From Neocallimastix lanati (nom. inval.) (taxonomy: Eukaryota; Neocallimastigomycota; Neocallimastigomycetes; Neocallimastigales; Neocallimastigaceae), in contig JACVTC010000256.1 in assembly GCA_016946835.1 (NCBI GenBank), positions 1 through 64,000 on the forward strand: DNA of 64,000 nt. The letters run 5' to 3'. The position numbers were made by a program, and so were the translations under genes. Position 1 is the stretch's first letter. Each line of letters starts with the position of its first letter. The notes beneath the pieces were generated by a model that was not told the origin of the DNA, made no database searches, and was given only the letters and a program-made list of their open reading frames with translations. Below are positions 11,101 to 24,715 of this stretch, piece after piece.

Positions 11101-12845
11101 CATGAAGTAGTAAACCTAGAATAAAATAAATTATATCATTAGAAAAGTATTTGTTTTTTCTTACTTAAAATGAATATAAATTATTTGTAACTTCATTTTT
11201 AAAAAAAAAAAATTTTTTTTTATTTTTTACTAAAATTTTTATAATAAATTTTTATAATAATCATGAATCAAGTTGGAAATATGAGTTGAAATAACTCATG
11301 AAGTAGTAAACCTAGAATAAAATAAATTATATCATTAGAAAAGTATTTGTTTTTTCTTACTTAAAATGAATATAAATTATTTGTAACTTCATTTTTAAAA
11401 AAAAAATTTTTTTTTTTTTTTTTCAGTAAAATTTTTATAATAAATTTTTATAATAAGCATGGATCAAGTTAGAAATATGGATTGAAATAACTCATGAAAT
11501 GGTAAACATAGAATAAAATATATTATATCATTAGAAAAGCACATATTTGCGCTTACTTAAAATGAAAATATATTATTTGTAACTTCATTTTTAAAAAAAA
11601 TTTTTTTTTTTTTTTTTTTCAATAAAATTTTTATAATAAATTTTTATAATAATCATGAATCAAGTTGGAAATATGGGTTGAAATAACTCATGAAATGGTA
11701 AACATAGAATAAAATATATTATATCATTAGAAAAGCACATATTTGCGCTTACTTAAAATGAAAATATATTATTTGTAACTTCATTTTTAAAAAAAATTTT
11801 TTTTTTTTTTTTTTTCAATAAAATTTTTATAATAAATTTTTATAATAATCATGAATCAAGTTGGAAATATGGGTTGAAATAACTCATGAAGTAGTAAACC
11901 TAGAATAAAATATATTATATCATTAGAAAAGCATTTGTTTTCGCTTACTTAAAATGAATATAAATTATTTGTAACTTCATTTTTAAAAAAAATTTTTTTT
12001 TTTTTTTTTTCTCAGTAAAATTTTTATTATAAATTTTTATAATAATTATGAAACAAGTTGGAAATATGGGTTGAAATAATTCATGAAATAATAATCTTAA
12101 AATAAAAATAAATATATCATTAGAAAAGCTTTTGTTTGCACTTACTTAAAATGAAAATAAATTATTTGTAACTTCATTTTTAAAAAAAAAAAAATTTTTT
12201 ATTTTTTTGTAAAATTTTTATAATAAATTTTTATAATAATCATGAAACAAGTTGGAAATATGGGTTGAAATAACTCATGAAGTAGTAAACCTAGAATAAA
12301 ATATATTATATCATTAGAAAAGCATTTGTTTTCGCTTACTTAAAAAATGAAAATAAATTATTTGTAACTTCATTTTTTAAAAAAAAAATTTTTTTTTTAT
12401 TTTTCAGTATAATTTTTATAATAAATTTTTATAAGCATGGATCAAGTTGGAAATATGGGTTGATATAACTCATGAAGTAGTAAACCTAGAATAAAATATA
12501 TTATATCATTAGAAATGCATTTGTTTGCATTTACTTAAAATGAAAATAAATTATTTGTAACTTCATTTTTTAAAAAAAAAAATTTTTTTTTTTTTTTTCA
12601 GTAAAATTTTTATAATAAATTTTTTTAATAAGCATGGATCAAGTTGGATATATAGGTTGAAATAATTCATGAAGTTCTAAGCTTAGAATAAAATAAATTA
12701 TATCATAAGAAAAGCATTTGTTTTCGCTAATTTTAAATGAATATAAATTATTTGTAACTTCATTTTTAAAAATAGATATTTTTTTTTAATAAAATTTTTA
12801 TAATAAGCATGAATCAAGTTGGATATATAGGTTAAAATAATTCAT
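8156..12845. repeat. ~195-bp satellite, copy 1 (about 24 units)
   Basis: About 24 units; ATCAAGTTGGAAATATGGGT recurs every 194-197 bp (8334, 8529, 8722 and so on). Each unit contains GAAATAACTCATGAAGTAGT, AGAAAAGCATTTGTTTTCGC, a TAACTTCATTTTTA motif, then an A run followed directly by a T run and two ATTTTTATAATAA repeats. Two subfamilies alternate (TTTTCGCTTACTT and TTTGCACTTACTT forms). The last unit is diverged in the same way in both block copies. Confidence 0.95.
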
Positions 12846-13100
12846 GAAAAAATAAGTATATAATAAAAATGAAAATATCATTAAATATTTAATATTAGAA
12901 ATATTTAATTTATAAAAATTTAAACTCTTAATTATTAATATTTAAAGCTGATAATTAAAAAAAAATACCTATTCATATGTAATAAAATATTATTTATAAT
13001 TAGATATATAAAAAAAATATAAATTTAAATATTAAATAAATTTAATTTAAAATATTAATGAATAAATATTAATTATATAAATAATTAAATAAATAATTTA
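12846..13100. other. AT-rich spacer, no gene
   Basis: Non-repetitive junction between the 195-bp and 274-bp arrays, repeated at about 47546-47800. Nothing coding. Confidence 0.6.
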
Positions 13101-15765
13101 ATAAACAAATTCTTTTATTTTTGGTAAATAAAAAAAAATTTGCTCAAACCGTATATGTCAAAAAAAAATAGCTAAAAAACTTTTTTCTCTAAAATGCAAA
13201 AATATTTGAATATTTTATTCATAATAAGCAAAAGTATTTTTGGATTAATTTTTTTTTATATAATTATTATTTAAAATAAAAAGTTTATATAAGTGGATGT
13301 ATATTATGTTTATAAATAAATCAACTATACATATTAATGAATAAATAATTATAAAATAAATAAATAAATAATTTAATAAACAAATTCTTTTATTTTTGGT
13401 AAATAAAAAATTTGCTCAAACCGTATATGTCAAAAAAAAAAATAGCGAAAAAACTTTTTTCTTTAAAATGCAAAAATATTTGAATATTTTATTCATAATA
13501 AGCAAAAGTATTTTCAGATTAATTTTTTTTTATATAATTATTATTTAAAATAAAAAGTTTATATAAGTGGATGTATATTATGTTTATAAATAAATCAACT
13601 ATACATATTAATGAATAAATAATTATAAAATAAATAAATAAATAATTTAATAAACAAATTCTTTTATTTTTGGTAAATAAAAAAAATTTGCTCAAACCGT
13701 ATATGTCAAAAAAAAAATAGCGAAAAAACTTTTTTCTTTAAAATGCAAAAATATTTGAATATTTTATTCATAATAAGCAAAAGTATTTTCAGATTAATTT
13801 TTTTTATATAATTATTATTTAAAATAAAAAGTTTATATAAGTGGATGTATATTATGTTTATAAATAAATCAACTATACATATTAATGAATAAATAATTAT
13901 AAAATAAATAAATAAATAATTTAATAAACAAATTCTTTTATTTTTGGTAAATAAAAAAAATTTGCTCAAACCGTATATGTCAAAAAAAAATAGCTAAAAA
14001 ACTTTTTTCTTTAAAATGCAAAAATATTTGAATATTTTATTCATAATAAGCAAAAGTATTTTTGGATTAATTTTTTTTTATATAATTATTATTTAAAATA
14101 AAAAGTTTATATAAGTGGATGTATATTATGTTTATAAATAAATCAACTATACATATTAATGAATAAATAATTATAAAATAAATAAATAAATAATTTAATA
14201 AACAAATTCTTTTATTTTTGGTAAATAAAAAATTTGCTCAAACCGTATATGTCAAAAAAAAAAATAGCGAAAAAACTTTTTTCTTTAAAATGCAAAAATA
14301 TTTGAATATTTTATTCATAATAAGCAAAAGTATTTTCAGATTAATTTTTTTTATATAATTATTATTTAAAATAAAAAGTTTATATAAGTGGATGTATATT
14401 ATGTTTATAAATAAATCAACTATACATATTAATGAATAAATAATTATAAAATAAATAAATAAATAATTTAATAAACAAATTCTTTTATTTTTGGTAAATA
14501 AAAAAAATTTGCTCAAACCGTATATGTCAAAAAAAAATAGCTAAAAAACTTTTTTCTTTAAAATGCAAAAATATTTGAATATTTTATTCATAATAAGCAA
14601 AAGTATTTTTGGATTAATTTTTTTTTATATAATTATTATTTAAAATAAAAAGTTTATATAAGTGGATGTATATTATGTTTATAAATAAATCAACTATACA
14701 TATTAATGAATAAATAATTATAAAATAAATAAATAAATAATTTAATAAACAAATTCTTTTATTTTTGGTAAATAAAAAATTTGCTCAAACCGTATATGTC
14801 AAAAAAAAAAATAGCGAAAAAACTTTTTTCTTTAAAATGCAAAAATATTTGAATATTTTATTCATAATAAGCAAAAGTATTTTCAGATTAATTTTTTTTT
14901 ATATAATTATTATTTAAAATAAAAAGTTTATATAAGTGGATATATATTATGTTTATAAATAAATCAACTATACATATTAATGAATAAATAATTATAAAAT
15001 AAATAAATAAATAATTTAATAAACAAATTCTTTTATTTTTGGTAAATAAAAAAAATTTGCTCAAACCGTATATGTCAAAAAAAAAAATAGCGAAAAAACT
15101 TTTTTCTTTAAAATGCAAAAATATTTGAATATTTTATTCATAATAAGTAAAAGTATTTTCAGATTAATTTTTTTTATATAATTATTATTTAAAATAAAAA
15201 GTTTATATAAGTGGATGTATATTATGTTTATAAATAAATCAACTATACATATTAATGAATAAATAATTATAAAATAAATAAATAAATAATTTAATAAACA
15301 AATTCTTTTATTTTTGGTAAATAAAAAAAATTTGCTCAAACCGTATATGTCAAAAAAAAATAGCTAAAAAACTTTTTTCTCTAAAATGCAAAAATATTTG
15401 AATATTTTATTCATAATAAGCAAAAGTATTTTCAGATTAATTTTTTTATATATAATTATTATTTAAAATAAAAAGTTTATATAAGTGGATGTATATTATG
15501 TTTATAAATAAATCAACTATACATATTAATGAATAAATAATTATAAAATAAATAAATAAATAATTTCATAAACAAATTCTTTTATTTTTGGTAAATAAAA
15601 AAAATTTGCTCAAACCGTATATGTCAAAAAAAAATAGCTAAAAAACTTTTTTCTCTAAAATGCAAAAATATTTTAATATTTTATTCCTAATAAGCAAAAG
15701 TATTTTCAGATTAATTTTTTTTATATAATTATTATTTAAAATAAAAAGTTTATATAAGTGAATGT
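13101..15765. repeat. ~274-bp satellite, copy 1 (10 units)
   Basis: Ten units; the marker CTCAAACCGTATATGTCAAA recurs at 13143, 13415, 13691, 13965, 14237 and so on, a spacing of 272-276 bp. Other constant parts are ATGCAAAAATATTTGAATAT, AAGTTTATATAAGTGGATGT and AAATCAACTATACATATTAA. On the minus strand one frame stays open for about a whole unit (76-92 residues), but it has no ATG at its start and follows the repeat phase, so I do not call it a gene. Block copy 2 has about eight units. Confidence 0.95.
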
Positions 15766-16034
15766 AAAAATATAAATAAATAAATTTATTTATTAACATT
15801 AATGAATGTAAATTAATAATATAAATAAATATTTTAATATAAATATTAATGAATATATTAATATATTAAATAAATATTTTGACATATCTCTTAATGAACA
15901 TGTATTAATAATATAAATAAATAATTCAATATAGTTATTAATGAATATTTATTAATAAAATAAATAAAATAGGGTTATGAGTTGCATTTCGGATAACGTG
16001 GCTTTTTAAATTTAAATAAATTAAATCGGAGAGA
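15766..16034. repeat. Diverged 47-bp-like satellite plus GTGGC motif
   Basis: Degenerate relatives of the 47-bp unit (AATAAATATTTTAATATAAA and TATTAATGAATATATTAATA types), ending with GCATTTCGGATAACGTGGC near 15983. No gene. Confidence 0.6.
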
Positions 16035-16320
16035 TGTGCTTTTCACAAAATGTGGCTTAAAATATTTTTATTATTTATTATTTATTTATTATATTATTAT
16101 AATTATTTATTATATTTATTATTTGTTATTATATTTTATATTTATTATTTGCTATTGTTTATTATTTGTTATTATTTTTTATATTTATTATTTCCTATTA
16201 TTTATTATTTGCTATTATTTATTATTTATTATTTATTATTTACTAGGGTTATTTATTGGTTAAAAAAATATATATTGTGGCAATTAATTAAAAATATTTA
16301 AGCCACATTGTGAAAAACAC
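16035..16320. repeat. Inverted-repeat (MITE-like) element, copy 1
   Basis: Two arms of about 30 bp, imperfectly complementary: GTGCTTTTCACAAAATGTGG and following bases at 16035-16070, against AAATATTTAAGCCACATTGT and following bases at 16290-16320. They flank about 220 bp of TATT repeats. A small open frame inside encodes only Tyr/Leu/Ile repeats. The structure could be a miniature transposon or a hairpin-forming satellite; no transposase or clear target duplication is visible. Confidence 0.5.
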
Positions 16321-17035
16321 AATTGCGAAATGCACATTTGCACATTCATAAAATTGCATTTGAAAATGTGGCTTTTTAAAGTTTTAAATAATTAATTAAT
16401 AAATAAAAGTTAGGGTCAGAGATTTTTTAATTTTTATATTATTAAGTTATTAATAATATAAATATTATAATATATTATTCTACTATTTTAAATAATTTAA
16501 AAAAATATTAATAAAAAATTATATAAGTGTATGTATATAATGTATATAAATAAATTTAATTGTAAATATTAATGTATATATATTAATTATGTAAATAAAT
16601 ATTTTAATAAAAATATTAATGAATATATATTTATATACTATAAATAAATATTATAATGTATATTAATGAATATTTATTAATAATACAAATTAATATTATA
16701 ATATATATAAATTAATATTTAATAACAATATAAATAAATATGTATATATATATAAATGAATATTTAATAACAATATAAATAAATATTTTAATATATATAT
16801 TAATGTATATATATTAATTTTTTAAATAAATATTTTTATATATCTATTAATGAACATGTTTTAATAACATAAATAAATAATTCAATATATATATTAATGA
16901 ATATTTATTAATAAAATAAATAAATAGGGTTATGAGTTCCATTTCGGATAACGTGGCTTGTTAAAATTTAAATAAATAAAATAAAATTTAAAAATCTCTA
17001 ACCCTAATATTTATTTATTATTATTTAATTTTTAT
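16321..17035. repeat. Diverged 47-bp-like satellite with GTGGC motifs
   Basis: Begins with GCATTTGAAAATGTGGC (about 16354), then AT-rich diverged 47-bp-type repeats, and ends with a second near-copy of the 15965-16015 segment (GTTATGAGTTCCATTTCGGA at about 16929). A short C-strand telomere-like stretch, CTAACCCTAA, lies near 17000. No gene. Confidence 0.55.
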
Positions 17036-17042
17036 TTCTTTT

Positions 17043-17089
<47 letters not shown>

Positions 17090-18240
17090 TTTTATTTTTA
17101 TTATTATTATTTATTTATTTTAAAAAATAGTTATATAAAAAAAAATATAAATCAATAAAAAATATTTTAAATAAAAAATATACATTTATATTTAAAATTT
17201 AAAAAGGTTTATACATATATTTAAAATATAAAAAATTAATTATATTTAAATTTTAAAAATCCTTATAAATATCTTTAAAGTTATATTTAAAACTTTAAAA
17301 GGTTATATATCTTTTAATTATAAAAAAAATATTCCTTAAATATTCTTCAGAAATATAAATAAATGTTTTAAAATAAATTTTCTTTAAATGTTTATTAATT
17401 ATTTAAGGTTAATAAAACAATTGTGACAGAATTCAGATAATCCTTTTCGTTTGATAATTAACCTGTAATTTATTATAAATTGGTATTTTCATTACTTAAT
17501 TTAATTAAATATTTAAACTATCATTTAATATTATCATTTCTTATTTCTTCCAGTATCATCAAACATTGTTTATATCATAAGAAAGTTTATTTACTTATTT
17601 TTTTTTTTTTTTGTTATTTATGATTTAATTGAGGATAGTGCATTTCGCAATGTGGCGTATTTTTGTATTTTACTATTTTTTTAATAATATAATAAATAAT
17701 AAGTATTCTTTTTTCTTTTTTATATATAATTTATTAATATTCCATTGTAAAAATAAGTTTTTATAAAAAATAATTTTTAATATTTCTTTTGAAATAGTAA
17801 TTATTTTTATATTTATTTATGATTATATAGAATATCTTAAAAATGTATGGCTTTATTTTTTTAAATATTTAAGCCACATTACAAATCAAATTATTGTGAA
17901 ATGTACTATATTCGAATTACTTGCATAAATCCCATTTTTTTTGTGATACTTTATTAAATATATGTTTAAGTTTATACTGAAAAGAATTGAACTTTTTGCC
18001 GTTTCATCTTAAATTTTATTTTCTTCAATTGATATAGATGTATTAAATTCTTTTAGGGATGATTATTTAAGCATTCATATTTAGGGGTTTTTATTTTTTT
18101 TAACATTTAAAATAATGAAAGATTTACATTTATATAGTTTTATCATATATTATATTTAGGAATTATCTTTTTTTTTTTTTTTTTTTAAATAAATATATTT
18201 TATCTTTTTTTTTTTTTTTTTTTTTAATAAATATATTTTA
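17036..18240. other. AT-rich spacer with poly-T runs, no gene
   Basis: Holds a T run of more than 40 bases (about 17047-17087), another pair of GTGGC-family motifs facing each other (about 17641-17660 and 17870-17910), and two further T runs near 18165-18225. Repeated at 51181-52385 with different T-run lengths. No coding signal. Confidence 0.55.
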
Positions 18241-19316
18241 ACTATTTAAATAAATATTTTGATATATATTTAAATGAATATATATTAATTAATTAAATAA
18301 ATATTTTGTTATATATATAAATGTATATATAATAATTATTTAAATAAATATTTTGATATATATATAAATGTATATATATTAATTAATTAAATAAATATTT
18401 TGATATATATTTAAATGAATATATAATAATTAATTATATAAATATTTTGATATATATATTAATGAATATATAATAATTAATTAAATAAATATTTTGATAT
18501 ATATATTAATGAATTTATAATAACTAATTAAATAAATATTTTGATATATATTTAAATGTATATAATAATTATTTAAATAAATATTTTGATATATATTTAA
18601 ATGTATATAATAATTATTTAAATAAATATTTTGATATATATATTAGTGAATATATAATAATCAATTAAATAAATATTTTGATATATATATTAGTGAATAT
18701 ATAATAAATAATTGAATAAATATTTTGATATATATATTAATGAAAATATAATAATTAATTAAATAAATATTTTGATATATATATAAATGTATATATATTA
18801 ATTAATTAAATAAATATTTTGATATATATTTAAATGAATATATAATAATTAATTAAATAAATATTTTGATATATATTTAAATGAATATATAATAATTATT
18901 TAAATAAATATTTTGATATATATATAAATGTATATATATTAATTAATAAAATAAATAATTTGATATATATATTAGTGAATATATATTAATTATTTGAATA
19001 AATAATTTGATATATATATTAGTGAATATATAATAATCAATTAAATAAATATTTTGATATATATATTAGTGAATATATAATAAATAATTGAATAAATAAT
19101 TTGATATATATATTAGTGAATATATAATAAATAATTAAATAAATATTTTGATATATATATTAATGAAAATATAATAATTAATTAAATAAATATTTTGATA
19201 TATATTTAAATGAATATATATTAATTAATTAAATAAATATTTTGATATATATATTAATGAATATATATTAATTAATTAAATAAATATTTTGATATATATA
19301 TTAATGAATATTTAAA
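18241..19316. repeat. 47-bp AT satellite, copy 1
   Basis: About 22-23 units of the family seen at 1-418, with the core AAATAAATATTTTGATATAT. It ends in TTAATGAATATTTAAATAAA and passes straight into the AATAAA array, exactly as at 418 and 53185. Confidence 0.95.
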
Positions 19317-22300
19317 TAAAGAATAAAATAAAGATAAAATAAAATAAAGAATAAAATAAAGATAAAATATAATAAAGAGAAAAAAAATAAAATAAAAAAA
19401 ATAAAATAAAATAAAGAATAAAATAAAGAATAAAATAAAAAATAAAATAAAATAAAGAATAAAATAAAAATAAAGAATAAAATAAAAATAAAGAATAAAA
19501 TAAATCAAAATAACATAAAATAAAATAAAGAATAAAATAAAGAATAAAATAAAAAATAAAATAAAATAAAGAATAAAATAAAAATAAAGAATAAAATAAA
19601 ATAAATCAAAATAACATAAAATAAAATAAAGAATAAAATAAAATAAAAAATAAAATAAAATAAAGAATAAAATAAATCAAAATAACATAAAATAAAATAA
19701 AGAATAAAATAAAGAATAAAATAAAGATAAATAAAATTAAATAAAGAATAAAATAAAAAAAAAAATAAAATAAAATAAAATAAAAAAGAAATAAAATAAA
19801 ATAAAATAAAGAATAAAAAGAAATAAAATAAAAATAAAATAAAATAAAATAAAATAAAATAAAAATAAAATAAAATAAAATAAAAAATAAAATAAAAAAG
19901 AAATAAAAAAAAAATAAAGAATAAAATAAAATAAAAAATTAAGATAAAATAAAACATAAAGAATAAAATAAAATAAAATAAAGAATAAAAAAGAAATAAA
20001 ATAAAATAAAGAATAAAAAAGAAATAAAATAAAATAAAGAATAAAATAAATCAAAATAAAGAATAAAAAAAATAAAAAATTAAAATAAATCAAAATAAAG
20101 AATTGAATGAAATAAAAAATTAAAATAAAATAAAATAAAGAATAAAATAAAATAAAATAAAATAAAGAATAAAATAAAATAAAATAAAATAAAATAAAAT
20201 AAAATAAAATAAAATAAAATAAAATAAAATAAAATAAAATAAAATAAAATAAAATAAAATAAAATAAAATAAAAAATAAATCAAAATAAAATAAAATAAA
20301 GAATAAAATAAATCAAAATAAAATATAATAAAGAATAAAATAAATCAAAATAAAATAAAGAATAAAATAAATCAAAATAAAGAATAAAATAAAATAAAAA
20401 ATTAAAATAAATCAAAATAAAGAATTGAATGAAATAAAAAATTAAAATAAAATAAAATAAAGAATAAAATAAAATAAAATAAAATAAAGAATAAAATAAA
20501 ATAAAATAAAGAATAAAAGAGAAATAAAATAAAATAAAGAATAAAATAAATCAAAATAAAATAAAATAAAGAATAAAATAAATCAAAATAAAATAAAATA
20601 AAGAATAAAAAAGAAATAAAATAAAATAAATCAAAATAAAGAATTGAATGAAATAAAAAATTAAAATAAAATAAAATAAAGAATAAAATAAAATAAAATA
20701 AAATAAAGAATAAAATAAAATAAAATAAAATAAAATAAAATAAAATAAAATAAAAAATAAATCAAAATAAAGAATAAAATAAATCAAAATAAATCAAAAT
20801 AAAGAATAAAATAAAATAAAAAATTAAAATAAATCAAAATAAAGAATTGAATGAAATAAAAAATTAAAATAAAATAAAATAAAGAATAAAATAAAATAAA
20901 ATAAAATAAAGAATAAAATAAAATAAAATAAAATAAAATAAAATAAAATAAAATAAAAAATAAATCAAAATAAAGAATAAAATAAATCAAAATAAAATAT
21001 AATTAAGAATAAAATAAATCAAAATAAAATAAAATAAAAAATAAAATAAAATAAAATAAAGAATAAAATAAAAAAGATATAAAAAAAAATAAAGAATAAA
21101 ATAAAAAAAAATAAAGAATAAAATAAAATAAAATAAAGAATAAAAGAGAAATAAAATAAAATAAAATAAAATAAAATAAAATAAAGAATAGAATAAAATA
21201 AAATAAATAATAAAATATAAAGAAATAAAATAAAACATAAAAAATAAATAAATAATAAAAAAAAAAAAAATAAAACATAAAGAATAAAATAAAGATAAAT
21301 AAAATAAAATAAAGAATAGAATAAAATAAAATAAAGAATAAAATATAAAGAAAATAAATAAAAAAAATAAAATAAAACATAAAGAATAAAAAAAAAATAA
21401 AATAAAACATAAAGAATAAAAAAAAAATAAAATAAAACATAAAGAATAAAAAAAAATAAAATAAAACATAAAGAATAAAAAAAATAAAATAAAACATAAA
21501 GAATAAAAAAAAAATAAAATAAAACATAAAGAATAAAATAAAATAAAGAATAAAATAAAATATAATAAGGAATAAAATAAATCAAAATAAAATATAATAA
21601 AGAATAAAATAAATCAAAATAAAATATAATAAAGAATAAAATAAATCAAAAAAAATAAAATAAAAAAAAAATAAAATAAAACATAAAGAATAAAATAAAG
21701 ATAAATAAAATAAAATAAAGAATAGAATAAAATAAAATAAAGAATAAAATATAAAGAAAATAAATAAAAAAAATAAAATAAAACATAAAGAATAAAAAAA
21801 AATAAAATAAAACATAAAGAATAAAATAAAATAAAATAAAATAAAATAAAATAAAATAAAGAATAAAATAAATCAAAATAAAATATAATAAAGAATAAAA
21901 TAAATCAAAAAAAATAAAATAAAAAAAAAATAAAATAAAACATAAAGAATAAAAAAAAGATAAATAAAATAAAATAAAATAAAATAAAATAAAATAAAGA
22001 ATAAAATAAAATAAAGAATAAAATATAAAGAAAATAAATAAAAAAAATAAAATAAAGAATAAAATATAAAGAAAATAAATAAAAAAAATAAAATAAAGAT
22101 AAATAAAATAAAATAAATAAAATAAAATAAAGAATAAAATAAAATAAAATAAAGAATAAAATAAAGATAAATAAAATAAAATAAAGAATAGAATAAAATA
22201 AAATAAAGAATAAATAAAATATAAAGAAATAAAATATATCATAAAAAATAAATAAAAAATAAAATAAAAAAAAATAAAATAAAACATAAAGAATAAAATA

Positions 22301-23745
22301 AAGATAAATAAAATAAAATAAAGAATAAAATAAAAATTAAAATAAAATAAAAAAGAAATAAAATAAAACATAAAAAATAAAATATAAAGAAATAAAATAT
22401 ATCATAAAAAATAAATAAAAAATAAAATAAAGAATAGAATAAAATAAAACATAAAGAATAAAATAAAACATAAAGAATAAAATAAAGATAAATAAAATAA
22501 AATAAAGATAAATAAAATAAAATAAATAAAATAAAATAAAGAATAAAATAAAATAAAATAAAGAATAAAATAAAGATAAATAAAATAAAATAAAGAATAG
22601 AATAAAATAAAATAAAGAATAAATAAAATATAAAGAAATAAAATATATCATTAAAAAATAAATAAAAAATAAAATAAAAAAAAATAAAATAAAACATAAA
22701 GAATAAAATAAAGATAAATAAAATAAAATAAAGAATAGAATAAAATAAAATAAAGAATAAAACAAAGATAAATAAAATAAAATAAAGAATAGAATAAAAT
22801 AAAATAAAGAATAAAACAAAGATAAATAAAATAAAATAAAGAATAGAATAAAATAAAATAAAGAATAAAATAAAGATAAATAAAATAAAATAAAGAATAG
22901 AATAAAATAAAAATAAAGAATAAAACAAAGATAAATAAAATAAAATAAAGAATAAAATAAAGATAAATAAAATAAAATAAAGAATAAAATAAAATAAAAT
23001 AAAGAATAGAATAAAATAAAATAAAGAATAAAATAAAATAAAATAAAGAATAGAATAAAATAAAATAAAGAATAAAATAAAGATAAATAAAATAAAATAA
23101 AGAATAGAATAAAATAAAATAAAGAATAAAATAAAATAAAATAAAGAATAAAATAAAATAAAATAAAGAATAAAATAAAATAAAATAAAGAATAAAATAA
23201 AATAAAATAAAGAATAAAATAAAATAAAATAAAGAATAAAATAAAAAAGAAATAAAATAAAATAAAAAATAAAATAAAATAAAATAAAAAATAAAATAAA
23301 ATAAAATAAAATAAAAAATAAAATAAAATAAAATAAAATAAAATAAAGAATAAAATAAAAAAGAAATAAGAATAGAATAAAATAAAATAAAGAATAAAAT
23401 AAAGATAAATAAAATAAAATAAAGAATAGAATAAAATAAAATAAAGAATAAAATAAAATAAAATAAAGAATTAAATAAAATAAAATAAAGAATAGAATAA
23501 AAAAGAAATAAAATAAAATAAAGAATAAAATAAAATAAAATAAAATAAAAAATAAAATAAAATAAAATAAAATAAAAAATAAAATAAAATAAAATAAAAT
23601 AAAGAATAAAATAAAGAATAAAATAAAATAAAAAATAAAATAAAATAAAATAAAATAAAATAAAGAATAAAATAAAAAAGAAATAAAATAAATAAAATAA
23701 AATAAAGAATAAAAAAGAAATAAAATAAAAAATAAAACGAAAAAT
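19317..23745. repeat. AATAAA/AATAAAG megasatellite, copy 1
   Basis: About 4.4 kb of AAAAT-type pentamers interspersed with AAAGAATAAAAT, AAGATAAATAAA, AAATCAAAAT and AAACATAAAGAAT variants, arranged in higher-order blocks. The minus strand, rich in TTTTATT and TTCTTTA, contains almost no stop codons, giving long frames of Phe, Leu, Ile and Tyr only (one exceeds 500 codons). These are artefacts of composition. Confidence 0.95.
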
Positions 23746-24190
23746 AAAAACATTTAATGACTATTTTTTTTTTAAGGAATATATTATTTATAGCAATACT
23801 TTTTTTATTTAAAAGAATAATTTTTTTTAAATAATATTTTATTCTTTTAAATAATATTTTATTTGAAGTTTATTTTAAAGTATCATTTTTTTTTTATTAT
23901 TAAGAATATTTTTTTTTTTTTAGGTATAGGTACTTTTTTTAAATACAAATATTTTTAAGACTTTTTTAATTTTTAAATATAAGAATATATATATATTTTA
24001 TTATTTAAATATTTTTATTGAATATTTTATTTTATATTTATTTATTTATTTTTTTTTAAAATAAAAATAAATAAGAAAAAAAAAAAAAAAAAAAAAAAAA
24101 AACTTTAATACTAATTTAACATTATTTATTAAAACTGCTTATTTATTAATTCAATTATTAAAAATTTAGTTAGCCACATTTTTCGAAATA
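23746..24190. other. AT-rich spacer, no gene
   Basis: T-rich then A-rich sequence, with an A run near 24080-24102 and one reverse-oriented GTGGC-family motif (AGCCACATTTTTCGAAATAC at about 24173). Repeated at 57773-58220. Confidence 0.55.
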
Positions 24191-24715
24191 CTATAATTCC
24201 ATATTCATTAGTATATTAAAATATTTATTTATATTATTAATATATATTCATTAAAATATATATTAAAATATTTATTTATATTATTAATATATATTCATTA
24301 AAATATATAATAAATAATTTATTTATATTATTAATATATATTCATTAAAATATATAATAAATAATTTATTTATATTATTAATATATATTCATTAAAATAT
24401 ATAATAAATAATTTATTTATGTTATTAATATATATTTATTAAAATATATAATAAATAATTTATTTATATTATTTATATATATTCATTAAAATAGATATTA
24501 AAATATTTATTTATATTATTAATATATATTCATTAAAATATATATCGAAATATTTATTTAAGTAATTAATAAATATTCATTAATATATATATCAAAATAT
24601 TTATTTAAGTAATTAGTAAATATTCATTAATATATATATCAAAATATTTATTTAAGTAATTAATATATATTCATTAATATATATATTAAAATATTTATTT
24701 AAGTAATTATTTTAT
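24191..24715 (-). repeat. 47-bp-type satellite in reverse orientation, copy 1
   Basis: Units such as ATATATATCAAAATATTTAT and TAATATATATTCATTAAAAT are the reverse complement of the 47-bp family at 18241-19316. The right-hand units are closest to it; the left-hand ones form a variant containing AATAATTTATTTATATTATT. Confidence 0.8.

Noticed and set aside
13706-15339. Repeated 76-92 residue hydrophobic open frames on the minus strand
   Set aside because: They follow the phase of the 274-bp satellite, mostly begin at TTG rather than ATG, and consist of AT-rich codons only.
8156-15765. CRISPR-like array
   Set aside because: Units are directly adjacent with no unique spacers, in a eukaryotic context with LINE genes. 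They are ordinary satellites.
16995-17010. C-strand telomere-like CTAACCCTAA as a fifth junction
   Set aside because: Only one and a half repeats, opposite in orientation, without the element 3' terminus beside it. Likely chance or an old relic.
19272-23753. Many long minus-strand open frames of Phe, Leu, Ile and Tyr, one of over 500 codons
   Set aside because: The strand consists of TTTTATT/TTCTTTA repeats that cannot form stop codons. The frames overlap one another in all phases and change between block copies. Same at 53144-57781.
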